DNA from: Cedecea neteri
Lineage (GTDB): Bacteria > Pseudomonadota > Gammaproteobacteria > Enterobacterales > Enterobacteriaceae
Reading direction: 5' to 3'
Assembly (NCBI RefSeq): GCF_000758305.1
Contig: NZ_CP009458.1
Span: 4,216,001 to 4,280,000, forward strand
Length of the DNA: 64,000 nucleotides
Below the pieces are notes generated by a model. It was not told where the DNA came from. It saw only the letters and a program-made list of their open reading frames with translations, and ran no database searches. Positions 25,801 through 33,332 of this stretch are shown here, in pieces; position 1 is the stretch's first letter, and every line of letters starts with the position of its first letter. Position numbers and translations under genes: made by a program.

Positions 25801-26460
25801 GATGCGGATCCGGCCGTTATCCACGTCAAACCCCTGCAGACGGCCATTTTCAATGCGCGCTTTACCCGCCGCCAGCGTGGAGGTATTGGCGTTGATAAAA
25901 CCGCAGCCGCTACAGGTAATGCCCGCCGGGTTGGCGATAATCACATCCGCGCGCTTCCCGGCCACTTCAATAAAGCCGTTGAGCTGGCTGGGGTTGCGGC
26001 TGTTCACTTCGTTGAGAATGACTTTGGCTTCGCCTTTGGCAAGCCACGGGTTGCCAGCCACCGTCCCGGCCAGTTGCGTCTGGCTGTTAACCCGGCTGTT
26101 GTTAAGCACGGCGCCGCGTTCGCCAACATCAAACTGGCTGTAGCGGTTGTGTGACAGGCCGTTTTCATTTGGGGCCTGGATATTGACCTGAGGCAGACCG
26201 TTGGACGTGTTGACCACCGTCGGCTGCTGGTGACCGGCAGCGGAGCCGTCCGCCACAATGCCGTCGGCCCAGGCCAGAGGTGCAACGATGCCACCGGCAA
26301 GCCATAACGAGAAGGTTAGCGCTGAGAGACGGAGACAGGCGCCAGGTACAGCCCCGGGACCCCGCGTTGACTCTCCGCCGTGTGCACGAGCTAATTCTGA
26401 CACCACTACCAGCATCTGGCGGGCACGATTAAAAACGATGCGGTAGCACAGCTTGTTCAT
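16807..26460 (-). CDS. cdiA: CDI exoprotein/toxin CdiA
   Basis: A 3217-residue TpsA protein exported to the cell surface by CdiB, delivering its C-terminal toxin into neighbouring bacteria on contact. Residues 1-65 are an extended signal peptide (ESPR-type NKLCYRIVFNRARQ, cleavage after PLAWA). The TPS domain follows, with NPAGITCSGCGFIN at 177-190. FHA-1 repeats rich in LDNxxGxI fill about residues 330-1480. A non-repeat receptor-binding/YP-like region lies at about 1480-1880, FHA-2 repeats at about 1900-2570 and the pretoxin region at 2585-2924. VENN is at 2925-2928 (17677-17688). The 289-residue CT has two Cys pairs in its first 53 residues and Gly/Ala-rich hydrophobic stretches. The start lies 44 bp after cdiB. 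Confidence 0.92.
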   Translation of the reverse strand: MNKLCYRIVFNRARQMLVVVSELARAHGGESTRGPGAVPGACLRLSALTFSLWLAGGIVAPLAWADGIVADGSAAGHQQPTVVNTSNGLPQVNIQAPNENGLSHNRYSQFDVGERGAVLNNSRVNSQTQLAGTVAGNPWLAKGEAKVILNEVNSRNPSQLNGFIEVAGKRADVIIANPAGITCSGCGFINANTSTLAAGKARIENGRLQGFDVDNGRIRIEGKGLNDGQSDYTRLIARSVDVNAQLQAKNLQLTTGRNQTDAQGNVLSSQPESAGDKPEFALDVAALGGMYANKIKLVGTERGVGVRNAGEIGASAGELSLSADGKLTNNGLMTSTQAIHVAAGDIDNSGKIRSDGQIQLDARNQATQRGTVLAAGNVQVTAATIDAQQNSVTAAGVDEKGNLTKPGAMTLTASGQLQAQGQLLAGERLSASGQTLDLQGAKLKAKDMSLTATQGDIDTRSATLAADRSLRASTQGQLRNDKGHLSAETLQLQAGAISNREGQLVQTGAQALTLKTGVVDNTQGSITAAHGLAVEAETLNNSQGQVGSFDGGVTLKAARIDNQQGRLIAQKNGGLAVTSQDFVGDKGDILSEDFLSLNSARLSLNGARTEGQQLQLEGNSLSHRGGTLLQRGPGEATFTFSGEIDNSGGQIASLSGVRINAGSLNNQQGTLSGDGDFTLSYGAGLNNQQGSISASAVTLAGRGLDNTAGLIQARGDLSLNTQGQQLNNSQTLGDKTGIRAGGTATLQVGEVNNQSGLIAADKVNAVGKSWDNSRGETSGASELTLSTEGLDNSHGLLSSRDGQLKLNASDAVNNQSGTIQSGSGVTLAGAALDNRTGTLMAANGGVNISLARGMDNRNGRVVGQQGITLNASDLNNQAGRISTPQGAVNLLISGALDNSQGTLESLRGLGLRAGSLNNAGGLVQSADDDASLTLDGALLNGDGRIAARQALTIQGDQVNNQRGRLTGSQLTLTGGALDNTGGLIQATGDLTLDTQGAKLTNVGTSGDVTGIRSGGKLTLRSGDLDNQTGLLAAGQLEGTGGQWDNRGGQISTVGEASLTGTAFNNQGGQIQAGGAMYLDAQQGVFNNLQGQILANQTLTLLSGLLTNQGGTLQGNTMLSLFSGHIDNQSGKLLSGGGLALSANTLNNQQGKVFAWKDGELKVNQDLNNSQGFIKANETLTLAADSVDNHNTRTSGQGIEAGNLQLAARTVNNQQGALRAANQLAADIQAALDNRGGLLSSQQQLDIVPMNASALVMSNQGGELVSQGNMNVQLRQLNGVGRITAEQALNLTTLVHLLQDGTLASNGDLILDARGGLTNSGLLTALRTLGITTPALNNSGSGEIKGSTVAIRAGQMTNTGLVDGTNSHLIADTLHNSGTGRIYGDNLLIDARRLINDKDASQNKAATIAARQRLIVATDNLTNSDHALIYSDGDMAIGGQMSQDGTLSGLAQKVENFSADIEAMGAMHLAAQQIDNRDIHLLLSDAPVLVSSSGEVSEFQFCNGDGDGACFGGDGKRYRLGPWEGRFRYAIDENGNRIPGVSLQKEPGSNNRLRFFIPGGVTKHFYEYRYTRQVWQTQVVQKDPSTIRSGRDLTVEGGTLTNQDSRIIAGGDLVTRTAQVFNNESQGIQRIVEQGQTISNYKGGGNWKTRQSVYAYAGNNSETPLAMGLMQVATRAGQGAGQLIGPQNNSGTKIVADGVTQEAAAGGRASGSGTVDVTFNNPADLDALAASQPGGILDLPLKQNGQASELVVRVVPLVLRLPESSLFVLHPGNSNHYLIETDSRFTSGKALFSSEDVWGDRLQKRLGDGFYEQKLVRDQVAQATGQRFLTGMSDDNEQYKWLLNNGKTFADQYQLKPGVALSAEQAALLTSDMVWMVNKTVTLPDGSTEVVSVPQLYVRVKPDDVTGNGALLAGNRVLMNTQGDVTNSGTVKGRELTQISAENLSNEGFIQGDKLTVLAKNDITNTGGKLMAGDSLTLAAGHDIVSQTQGGRQGTEAWLERTAGIYVENDQGKLILQAGNDIRLTASELVNRGKESDTQLTAGRDLTLDTRQLSHGTDYTRDAKHFDRTLQTSEAGSRIDAGGNLQLSAGRDINARAADLTAQDGLIAQAGHDINLTSGESTFDHEGRSQWTKKGFLSKTTYDFYGNTSERDAQSTTLSGNSVQMRAGNDLTVQGSNVVGTQDVALAAGNNLTLTTADESMHDTQVTQKKKSGLMGTGGIGFTVGSASQKVTTESDSNVKKGSTVGSSAGNVSLTAGNTATVHGSDVVAGQDLSIIGREVAITAAQNSHTELTKTEEKSSGFTLALSGTAGSAVNTSVQQAKSARNESDGRLAALKGTQAALTGVSAAQAVAKDDATGDVKGNDNTVGISLSYGSQSSTSERKLDQQTASGSKLNAGRDIHIQATGGDIAVVGSQLQAGRDTTLNASRDILLSSASNTETVSGSNSSHGGSVGVGIGYGSGGAGINVSASVNAGKGKENGSTVTRSETTVESGNRVTLTSGRDTTLQGAQVSGNSIVADVGRNLTLTSEQDSDRYDSKQQNVSAGASFSFGSMSGSASVNVSRDKMHSNYDSVKEQTGLFAGKGGFDVTVGEHTQLNGAVIGSTASADKNRLDTGTLGWGEIHNQADYKVEHQSAGFSTGGNIGGQFAGNLANTLLTGVNNEGHDSSTTRSAVSAGTITVRDKDKQQQDVADLSRDAEHANQTLSPIFDKEKEQKRLQEAQLISEIGNQAADIARTQGDIAGLKAKKDPAALEAARAELIAKGNKEPTAKQIADKAYNTAMAPYGTGSAIQQGIQAATAAVQGLAGGNIAQAISGAANPYIAEQIHKLTAGNPAAQAMAHAVVGAVVSYAAGNSAAAGAAGAVSGELMAKVVMGALYPGKEVSDLSEEQKQTISALGTLAAGLAGGLAGNSTADVVAGAQTGKNAVENNYLNEKEARQLDKEMLDCKKSGGDCKKVVEKYIDISNKNSKELVEACTGGGVACVSWQELIQGYTNVANDANPHQIRLDEKLKDPSAAALVNYLNGTDLKFLQDNITAGDRVMDVIMTPTSWPVAIMGGKAIITNAVNNTKEQLIAVGITGTASAGIQYGTTGEIKLSDVIGSIIVGGITVGKGYNPTVAWNAVGGYYQAEISGDDPFVAALTSKAGAGTGYAVGNMIKIPMDKVLNPISKQYEWVPTGVWTITKPAPQNPLPSIVGNMGDSTASGLVPKYLEKKTEVKK

Positions 26461-26504
26461 AACAATAACTTCCCGTCATTCTGCCTCAGGCAGTCCATGT
26501 TGAA

Positions 26505-28217
26505 TTAATATTGCCAGTTAACGCTAAAGCCTAAGGTCACCGGATCGGTGCGAAAGCCGGAAGGCTTAGAGAGCGGTATGCCGGCAAACAGGTCGTAGCC
26601 AATTCCCGTGCGGCTGATATTGCCGCGAACCCCGCTTACCGCCCCGGCCAGATGACGCCCCAGTAGCGCAAACCCGTCCGCGCGGCCGCCTACTTCGCCA
26701 TAATCTGCCCCGAGGTAGAGTTCCTGCTGAGGCAGCGGCGTTTGCCACGCCAGGGTGTTCTGCACATACCAGCCGTGGTTGGCGCTGAGAGAACGCTCCC
26801 CGTCAAAGCCGCGAACCGTCCAGCGGTTACCGATAGAAAATTGGTCCTGAGGCGTCAGAGGTGTCGAGCTGGTCTGGCGCAGCCAGCTAACCTGGTAGCG
26901 GAATTGCTGATTCGCCAGGGCAAACGGCAGGTTTAACGAAGCGTTCCAGGTGAGGATTTTGCTCAGCGCTGTCGCGTAGTCGCCTTCAGGGTTTTGCTCT
27001 TCCCAGGCAGGCATTGCGCCAAACCAGCGCGTACCGCGCTGATAGCTCACGCCAGCGTCCAGCGTCGCCGCCCCCAGATAGTGACGATGACTCAACCCCA
27101 GTTGCCAGGCACTGGTCCGCCGACGCTGTATATCCAGTTCGGTATCGTTAATGTAGTTACGCGTTTCGCGGTACAGCACGCCGTAGCGCAGCGTGGTTTT
27201 GCTGTTGCTGCCGCGCTGAATCACCCGGCTAAGGCCGGTATTCAGATTTTTGCTCAGCCCGGAATAGCGGATATCGCCGTTGAGGCCAGCAATGGACTGA
27301 ACATAGTTGGAGCGCCCACCGGTCATATCGAACAGCCAGTAGCCCCACGGCAGCGAATAGTGCGCATTCAGGCTGGTGCTCTGTTTTTTTCCCTGGAAAC
27401 CGAGATCGTGCCCCGCTGAAACATAAAACAGGTCACTCAGCGCCAGTGGGTTGTCCAGCGCCAGCATCACGCCGCCCTGGGTACGCCCGGTACTTTTGGT
27501 GCCGGAGTCGTCTACCCAGACGCTGGTATGCCAGAGGCGGGATTGTTTCCGGGCTATGACGATGTCACTCTCCCCTGGCTGCTCACCCGGCACCAGTTCC
27601 ATACTGGCTTCGACGGTGGGTAAACGCTGCAGGTTCTCCAGCCCTTGCTCAATGTCGCGCAGATCCAGCAGATCCCCTGCTTTCACCGGCATGGCCGTTG
27701 TGATAATCGCCCGGCTGTCGGCATCGTCTTTATAGCGAACCGCCCGCACTTTCCCCGGGAAGAGCGTTAACTGCAATGTGCCGGAGCGTAGATCCTGTTC
27801 AGGGGCCAGCACCCGGCTGGTGACCCAGCCGTGCTCAATCAGGTTGTTTTGTATGCGGCTGATAAGCTGGTTGATGCCTTTTATGCCGAGGCAGTGCCCG
27901 ACCCCAGCGTTGGCGATGCGCGGCAGTGGCACCCAATGGGGAAACGCCTGCCTGCCGCTCAATTCAACGGTATGAATCGGGAAGCACGGGGTTTCAGCCG
28001 GGAATGGGCCATTCACATCTGGCGTGGTGTCAGCCTCCAGACGTACGCCCGGAGCCTGGGGGGCTAATTGCGCCTCACGAGCGTCCTGTTGGGCCTGCTG
28101 GTGCTGCTGTTGATGATCGAAAAGTCGGGAACTGTCGGGGGCGGCCAGAGCCTGGAATACACTGCCTGCACAGAAAACGGCTAACGAATTAAAAAGGAAT
28201 GAATGCACAGACGGCAT
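26505..28217 (-). CDS. cdiB: Two-partner secretion outer-membrane transporter CdiB
   Basis: A 570-residue Omp85-superfamily TpsB protein that exports CdiA across the outer membrane. Signal peptide about residues 1-25 (ending FQALA), a Gln-rich linker helix, two POTRA domains (about residues 70-230) and a C-terminal 16-strand barrel ending FSVNWQY with a terminal aromatic. VRGFDGE near residue 470 is the conserved lid-loop motif of the family. GGAAGG precedes the ATG. It is the first gene of the cdiBAI operon. Confidence 0.92.
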   Translation of the reverse strand: MPSVHSFLFNSLAVFCAGSVFQALAAPDSSRLFDHQQQHQQAQQDAREAQLAPQAPGVRLEADTTPDVNGPFPAETPCFPIHTVELSGRQAFPHWVPLPRIANAGVGHCLGIKGINQLISRIQNNLIEHGWVTSRVLAPEQDLRSGTLQLTLFPGKVRAVRYKDDADSRAIITTAMPVKAGDLLDLRDIEQGLENLQRLPTVEASMELVPGEQPGESDIVIARKQSRLWHTSVWVDDSGTKSTGRTQGGVMLALDNPLALSDLFYVSAGHDLGFQGKKQSTSLNAHYSLPWGYWLFDMTGGRSNYVQSIAGLNGDIRYSGLSKNLNTGLSRVIQRGSNSKTTLRYGVLYRETRNYINDTELDIQRRRTSAWQLGLSHRHYLGAATLDAGVSYQRGTRWFGAMPAWEEQNPEGDYATALSKILTWNASLNLPFALANQQFRYQVSWLRQTSSTPLTPQDQFSIGNRWTVRGFDGERSLSANHGWYVQNTLAWQTPLPQQELYLGADYGEVGGRADGFALLGRHLAGAVSGVRGNISRTGIGYDLFAGIPLSKPSGFRTDPVTLGFSVNWQY

Positions 28218-29053
28218 ATCACCTTCCCTGATGAAATATGAAATATTCTAAGATTTCGCCTATTATCGTTAAAACGCGTTCAATGGCAATAATTACGCTT
28301 AATTTGACCGACGATATATCCTTCACGTTTAAATGCATGCATTGATTTTTCCTAAAAATTTACCGACCACGCCGGCGTATTCCTAAGCACATTTAAGATA
28401 TTTAAACGAAATATCCACAATACAAAAAAGACAATATGGCGCTTTCTGTGTTGTGAATTTAATATATGAACAACAGAAACACCTCAGAGTAAAACGCCGA
28501 ACAACAAACAATAAAACATTGATTTCACTTAACTTAATTCAGAATCGTACGTTATCTTCAGCCGACCAAACTCTGGATTATTCGCAGTTCAGGAATATCA
28601 TCCCCGATGGCACACCCCGCCTGACACCCCACCAATATTAGTAGGTTGAAAATATTATTCATATTTTGATTCGATGAAATTTTCACACAAACTCGACAGT
28701 AATAATCATTCCCCTGACGCTCTTTTAGGGATGAGATATTTCCGGGGCACTCCCGCATGAATTTAATACAGGGTAAGAAAGTCGACTCCCGCCTGAAATA
28801 TTCTTTATCTGAAATCAGCCCAAACCGGACACGCGTAATTAGCTTCGCTTCTCAGAAGCCCTCGTTCATGGGCGTGATATTGCCGTGGTAAACGCTACGA
28901 CTTAGCTCACAAAATTAATGACATAGTTGTAAAGCGCTACCCAATGAGGCAAGCCAGGTGATAACGTGTCGGTCGTCTCTGGGCAGGCGTTAGCATCAGC
29001 GATGAGCAACGCTTCAGAGAAGAAGGGGAAAGAGTGAAATCTGGCAGAATAAG
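28218..29053. other. Long AT-rich upstream region of cdiBA
   Basis: About 835 bp between cdiB and tRNA-Ser. Short open frames here (for example 28453-28641 plus and 28558-28758 minus) have no ribosome site or family likeness. The composition is clearly lower in GC than cdiB, as expected for an H-NS-silenced promoter region of horizontally acquired genes. I could not pick a single promoter with confidence. Confidence 0.5.
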
Positions 29054-29143
29054 TGGCGGAGAGAGGGGGATTTGAACCCCCGGTAGAGTTGCCCCTACTC
29101 CGGTTTTCGAGACCGGTCCGTTCAGCCGCTCCGGCATCTCTCC
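29054..29143 (-). tRNA. serU: tRNA-Ser(CGA)
   Basis: A 90-nt class II tRNA with acceptor GGAGAGA/TCTCTCC, a long variable arm, anticodon CGA in the loop CTCGAAA, T-loop GGTTCAAATCC and encoded CCA. Synteny with mtfA matches E. coli serU. Confidence 0.95.
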
Positions 29144-29237
29144 GTTCTGGTGGTTGCCATCATGCCAGGTTATGCGGCATTTTAACAGTCTGGGTTCTTT
29201 CGTTTCAGTTCAAACGATGACTTTGCGAGCAAGTAAC

Positions 29238-30035
29238 ATGATTAAGTGGCCCTGGAAAGCAACCGATTCAAGCGCCGCCCCCGCGTTACCGTGGGAGCAA
29301 GCGTTAGCCATTCCCGTGCTGGCATCACTCAGTGAAACCGAGCAGCAGAAATTAATTGGCCTTGCGGATCGTTTTTTACAGCAAAAAAGGCTGGTGCCGC
29401 TGCAGGGTTTTGAGCTGGATGATCTCAAGTGTGCCCGTATTGCGCTCCTGTTCTGCCTGCCGGTGCTGGAGCTGGGCATTGAATGGCTGGACGGTTTCCA
29501 CGAAATCTTACTCTACCCCGCGCCGTTTATTGTGGATGACGAATGGCAGGACGACTTCGGCCTGGTGCACAGCCAGCGCGTGGTGCAGTCCGGGCAAAGC
29601 TGGCAGCAGGGGCCTATTGTTCTGAACTGGCTGGACGTGCAGGACTCCTTCGACGCCTCCGGCTTTAACCTGATTGTTCACGAAGTTGCCCACAAACTGG
29701 ACAGCCGCAACGGCGACCGCGCCAGCGGCGTGCCGTTAATCGCGTTGCGTGATGTGGCCGGCTGGGAGCACGACCTCCATGCCGCAATGGATAGCATTCA
29801 GGATGAAATTGATATGGTGGGCGAAAATGCCGCCAGCATCGACGCCTATGCCGCCACCGACCCAGCAGAATGTTTTGCCGTGCTTTCCGAATATTTCTTC
29901 AGCGCGCCACAGCTTTTCACGCCGCGTTTCGCCTCACTTTACCAGCGCTTTTGCCAGTTCTACGGGCAGGATCCGCTCCAGCGGCTGGTTGAGCGTGAAA
30001 ACTCCCCCGGCACTGCCGGAAATACGGTGCATTAA
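29238..30035 (+). CDS. mtfA: MtfA peptidase / Mlc titration factor
   Basis: A 265-residue protein, the same length as E. coli MtfA (YeeI), starting MIKWPWK; longer upstream starts would run into the tRNA promoter region. MtfA binds and sequesters the glucose repressor Mlc, relieving ptsG repression, and is also a zinc aminopeptidase. The HEVAHKLD motif near residue 150 is the gluzincin-like zinc site, followed by a downstream Glu (EYFF region) as third ligand. The serU-mtfA-asn tRNA order matches E. coli. Confidence 0.93.
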   Translation: MIKWPWKATDSSAAPALPWEQALAIPVLASLSETEQQKLIGLADRFLQQKRLVPLQGFELDDLKCARIALLFCLPVLELGIEWLDGFHEILLYPAPFIVDDEWQDDFGLVHSQRVVQSGQSWQQGPIVLNWLDVQDSFDASGFNLIVHEVAHKLDSRNGDRASGVPLIALRDVAGWEHDLHAAMDSIQDEIDMVGENAASIDAYAATDPAECFAVLSEYFFSAPQLFTPRFASLYQRFCQFYGQDPLQRLVERENSPGTAGNTVH

Positions 30036-30135
30036 ATCAGCAACGCGGCGTAAATTTAACCATATGAATTAATGCGTTACTTTTACTGTTGACAGGTTTT
30101 ATGGCTAACGCTAATATTTGCCCCGTTCAAACGAT

Positions 30136-30211
30136 TCCTCTGTAGTTCAGTCGGTAGAACGGCGGACTGTTAATCCGTATGTCACTGGTTCGAGTCCAGT
30201 CAGAGGAGCCA
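30136..30211 (+). tRNA. asnT: tRNA-Asn(GUU), copy 1
   Basis: A 76-nt tRNA with acceptor TCCTCTG/CAGAGGA, anticodon GTT within ACTGTTAATC, T-loop GGTTCGAGTCC and encoded CCA. Identical to the copy at 53614. Confidence 0.95.
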
Positions 30212-30220
30212 TATTTAAGA

Positions 30221-30253
30221 AGCCCGTTTAAGGAAACTTAAGCGGGCTTTTTG
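30221..30253 (+). terminator. Terminator of tRNA-Asn copy 1
   Basis: Stem AGCCCGTTTAAG/CTTAAGCGGGCT with loop GAAA (one G-T pair), followed by TTTTT. Confidence 0.85.
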
Positions 30254-30467
30254 CTTATCATACATCTTTGAATCGGGAAAAATTTGTGGTCATTAAAGCA
30301 TCCCAGCTTTAGTTAGGCCCTGCCTTCCTCCTCATACATTGCTTTCAGATAAGCAAAAGCTGCCTGTATATAAATCGTGCTCCCCTCCAGGAATGAAGTA
30401 TTATTGACTGCGTCTCACAGAGTTATCGCCGCCTGGCGGTAACGAATCACTTCAGGGAAGAGCGAAC

Positions 30468-31268
30468 ATGTCCATAACCGTCAGCGTCCTGCTGGAAAAC
30501 CGACTTAAACCCGGAGCTAAAAATTTGCTGCGTGCTAAGGCCGGACTTAGTCTGTTGATACAGGATGAAAATGATTCAATTCTGTTTGATACCGGCCCTG
30601 ATGATAGCTTCATGCACAACGCAGGTTTAATGGGCGTCGATTTGACAAACCTGACCGCGGCTGTACTTTCCCACGGTCACTATGATCATTGTGGCGGTGT
30701 TCCGTGGCTCTCTGATTCATGCCGGATAATATGCCATCCCATGGTGGCGAATGAGCGCTACTCGGCAGTAAGGTTTTCAGGCTATACCGCCAGAATAAAA
30801 AAATTATCACTGGATAATGATTTTTTACGTTTTCGCATGGAGTACAGCAGAACCCCACTACATATCGGGGAACGTTTTATGTGGTCAGGAGAGATCCCTG
30901 TAGCCAAACCGCATGCCTACGGCGTTCTCGGTCGTAAAAATACGGAAACGGATTATGTAAAAGATGAAGGAGTTTTAATTTATAAATCCGACTCTGGGCT
31001 GATCATTTTTATCGGCTGTGGTCACCGTGGATTGATTGATATCGTACGCCACTGCCAGAATATAACCGGGATAAATCATATTCATGCTATTTTCGGTGGC
31101 TTTCATCTACGCTGTGCGTCACCCCTTAAGCTCTGGAAGGTAAGGCAATTTCTACATCGCCATAAACCAGATAAAATACTGGGTTGTCATTGTACGGGTA
31201 AATGGGGCAGCTTGTGGTTGCCAGAAGCAGTCTCTCCGGCAACGGGTGATGTTTATGTTCTTGGCTAG
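30468..31268 (+). CDS. MBL-fold metallohydrolase
   Basis: A 266-residue metallo-beta-lactamase-fold protein. LFDTGPDDSFMHNAGLMGVD and LSHGHYDHCGG (residues 68-78) give the HxHxDH metal site; GCGHRGL and a late GGFHL supply further ligands. The layout matches the subgroup annotated after methanopterin-related phosphate synthases (COG1237), but the real substrate in enterics is unknown. The ATG has GGGAAGAG upstream. It stands alone between the tRNA and the GGCT-like gene. Confidence 0.75.
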   Translation: MSITVSVLLENRLKPGAKNLLRAKAGLSLLIQDENDSILFDTGPDDSFMHNAGLMGVDLTNLTAAVLSHGHYDHCGGVPWLSDSCRIICHPMVANERYSAVRFSGYTARIKKLSLDNDFLRFRMEYSRTPLHIGERFMWSGEIPVAKPHAYGVLGRKNTETDYVKDEGVLIYKSDSGLIIFIGCGHRGLIDIVRHCQNITGINHIHAIFGGFHLRCASPLKLWKVRQFLHRHKPDKILGCHCTGKWGSLWLPEAVSPATGDVYVLG

Positions 31269-31455
31269 GGTTTAAATAAACAGAGTGACTATCACGACAC
31301 CGCCACTGAACAGTACCAGGCTGCCGACGATTTTTCATCAGCATGTATCCCTTGAATTAATCCCCCCTGCTTTCCCGTTGCCAGTCGCCCCGATACTCCG
31401 TATGTTAAATCCCCTGTTCTGGTCCTGATTTAGCGGTTTTACGCGTTGAGGAAAA

Positions 31456-31785
31456 ATGGAATCACTGTTTGTCTACGGCACGCTTCGTCCCGGCCACGTT
31501 AACGCCCACATTATGGAAAACATTGGCGGCGAGTGGCTGCCCGGCTATGTGCGCGGCACTTTTTACGAACGCGGCTGGGGAGCGGCTGCCGACTTCCCCG
31601 GCATCGTGCTGGATAAAAATGGCCCGGAGGTTCACGGCTATCTGTTTTTATCCCAAAACCTGAGCAAGCACTGGCCCATGCTGGACGAGTTTGAAGACGG
31701 ATACAACCGGGTTGAGGTCGAGGTCACCACGCCTGATGGCCGCACCGTCACCGCCTGGATTTATGAGTTGCAGCCGCAGCGTTAA
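31456..31785 (+). CDS. GGCT-like (YtfP-type) gamma-glutamylcyclotransferase fold protein
   Basis: A 109-residue single-domain protein beginning MESLFVYGTLRPGHVNAHIM. The VYGTLRPG loop binds the gamma-glutamyl group in this fold, and the downstream LDEFEDGYNRVEV holds the usual acidic residue. Related enzymes release 5-oxoproline from gamma-glutamyl amines or peptides; the substrate here is unknown. The preceding 187 bp shows no gene. Confidence 0.8.
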   Translation: MESLFVYGTLRPGHVNAHIMENIGGEWLPGYVRGTFYERGWGAAADFPGIVLDKNGPEVHGYLFLSQNLSKHWPMLDEFEDGYNRVEVEVTTPDGRTVTAWIYELQPQR

Positions 31786-31827
31786 ACCGGAGACCGAATG
31801 CAGGTTCGGCCTCCTCCTTTTAGTCGA

Positions 31828-32787
31828 TTAATTTACGCCGAGCCGCAGCGCTAAATAGTCCGGATAAGGATTAAAGTAATTCTGCGTCAGCAGATAGCTA
31901 TCCGGGTATTCCGCCAGATAATGTTTCAGCAGCGTCAGGGGAGCCAGGATCGGCAACAATCCGTCGCGATAATGCAGGATCACATCCCGCAGCTCACCAC
32001 GCTGGCGAGTATTCAGCTTTGGACGAAAATACCCCTGAATATGCATCAACACATTGGTGTGATTTTTCCGCGAGGCGGGCATTTTCAGGATAGCCATTAG
32101 CTTCTCACGGTAGGCTACAAAGAAGCTATCCAGGTCGTCCCACTGATGCATCGAGGCGACGAAAGGCCCAATCTCGCGGTAGCCCGCCTGATGGTGAGCC
32201 AGTAGTTGGAGTTTGTACCGGCTATGGAAATCGAGTAACGCGCGGCGACTCAGGCCATTAGCCCGCAGCGTGTTCAGCTCATGCAGCGCGAAAACGCGCT
32301 CTACAAAATTCTCCCGCAGCATCGGATCGTGCAGGCGGCCATCTTCTTCGACAGGCAGCCAGGGGAATTTCTCCAGCAACGCTTTTGTGAACATCCCCAC
32401 GCCTTCTTTGCGGCCAGGATTGCCCTTCACGTCGTACAGCCTGACACGTTCCATCCCGCAGCTCGGCGATTTAGCACAAACGATAAACCCAGTCAGTCCA
32501 TCCAGCCCCGAGACGTAGTTCGTGGCAAAATCGGCCATTTTTTCCGTGACATCGTCATGCGGCGCCTGGCTAAACCGCATTCTGACCTCCCCTTCGCCCA
32601 GTTTAACCAGGCGCAGTGCAGGCCGGGGAACAGGCAGCCCAATCGCCATTTCCGGGCAGACAGGTTTAAAGGTCACACTCTGCGCCAGTTCCTCCATGAC
32701 AAAGGCCATGCGCTTGTGCCCGCCGTCAAATCGCACGGCAGTACCGGTTAAACAGCCGCTGATCCCAATCACAGGTTTGGTGCTCAT
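31828..32787 (-). CDS. DUF523-DUF1722 fusion protein
   Basis: A 319-residue two-domain protein. The N-terminal DUF523 domain has ISGCLTGTAVRFDGGHK (residues 9-25), CPEM and a central SPSCGMERVRLY; TudS-type DUF523 proteins use three such Cys residues to bind an Fe-S cluster and desulfurate thiouracil. The C-terminal DUF1722 (E. coli YbgA-like) covers about residues 195-310. It follows the DUF3833 lipoprotein by 17 bp on the same strand, so it is probably the last gene of the lipid-modification operon. Confidence 0.8.
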   Translation of the reverse strand: MSTKPVIGISGCLTGTAVRFDGGHKRMAFVMEELAQSVTFKPVCPEMAIGLPVPRPALRLVKLGEGEVRMRFSQAPHDDVTEKMADFATNYVSGLDGLTGFIVCAKSPSCGMERVRLYDVKGNPGRKEGVGMFTKALLEKFPWLPVEEDGRLHDPMLRENFVERVFALHELNTLRANGLSRRALLDFHSRYKLQLLAHHQAGYREIGPFVASMHQWDDLDSFFVAYREKLMAILKMPASRKNHTNVLMHIQGYFRPKLNTRQRGELRDVILHYRDGLLPILAPLTLLKHYLAEYPDSYLLTQNYFNPYPDYLALRLGVN

Positions 32788-32804
32788 CGCTTTATCCTCT
32801 CTGA

Positions 32805-33332
32805 CTACGCTTTACGGGTGAAGAAAAGCGTGACGGTGCCTACGGTAACCCCAAACTTTTTCATCTCGGTTTTATTGAAAATATGCCTGTCATCCTGGAG
32901 GTACATCCAGTCGTCAAAGTGCAGCAGCCAGGTGCTGCCGTTGGCTTTCACGTTCATGCTGTAGCGCCAGTTAAAAGCGTTGCCTGCGGCCTGGCCCGTC
33001 GCCACGCCGTCGATATCCCCGGCCGTACCTTCGTAGCGTTCCGCGCTGACGCGGCGGATGTGCCACACCCGCTGCTGCTTTTCACCATCGTCATAGATGA
33101 AGTGCTCATTCAGCGTCAGGGTATCCCCCACCACATCGCCGTCGACCTCAACGTGAAAGCGGCGCAGCTGTTTCCCGCTGCGATCCTGCACCATGCCCCA
33201 CGCCTCAGTTTTGCCCTGGAAATAATGGAAGATATCCAGCGAGGGCTGCTGGTGACGGTAATCCGTAATCTCGGTGCTACAGCCGGCCAACAGCATCAGC
33301 CCGCCCAGCGCGAGTAACAGTATGCGTTTCAT
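32805..33332 (-). CDS. DUF3833 lipoprotein
   Basis: A 175-residue protein with a lipoprotein signal (lipobox LLAGC at residues 14-18), then a DUF3833 lipocalin-like beta domain (ITDYRHQQPSLDIFHYFQG, later GTAGDIDGVATGQAAGNAF, and a C-terminal MKKFGVTVGTVTLFF). It is predicted to sit in the periplasm attached to a membrane. The start overlaps the preceding gene by 4 bp (ATGA). DUF3833 genes almost always accompany the Cfa-like and DUF1365 genes seen here, suggesting a role in handling the modified lipid (inference). Confidence 0.8.
   Translation of the reverse strand: MKRILLLALGGLMLLAGCSTEITDYRHQQPSLDIFHYFQGKTEAWGMVQDRSGKQLRRFHVEVDGDVVGDTLTLNEHFIYDDGEKQQRVWHIRRVSAERYEGTAGDIDGVATGQAAGNAFNWRYSMNVKANGSTWLLHFDDWMYLQDDRHIFNKTEMKKFGVTVGTVTLFFTRKA

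Noticed and set aside
28453..28758. Short open frames on both strands upstream of cdiB
   Set aside because: No ribosome sites, no recognisable domains, AT-rich region where chance frames are common.
28937..29137. A 66-codon minus-strand frame
   Set aside because: It lies largely over tRNA-Ser; the reading is a by-product of the tRNA sequence.
31269..31332. Minus-strand stretch reading KIVGSLVLFSGGVVIVTLFI, like a single membrane segment
   Set aside because: An in-frame stop directly precedes it and there is no start codon or ribosome site; it may be a remnant or chance.
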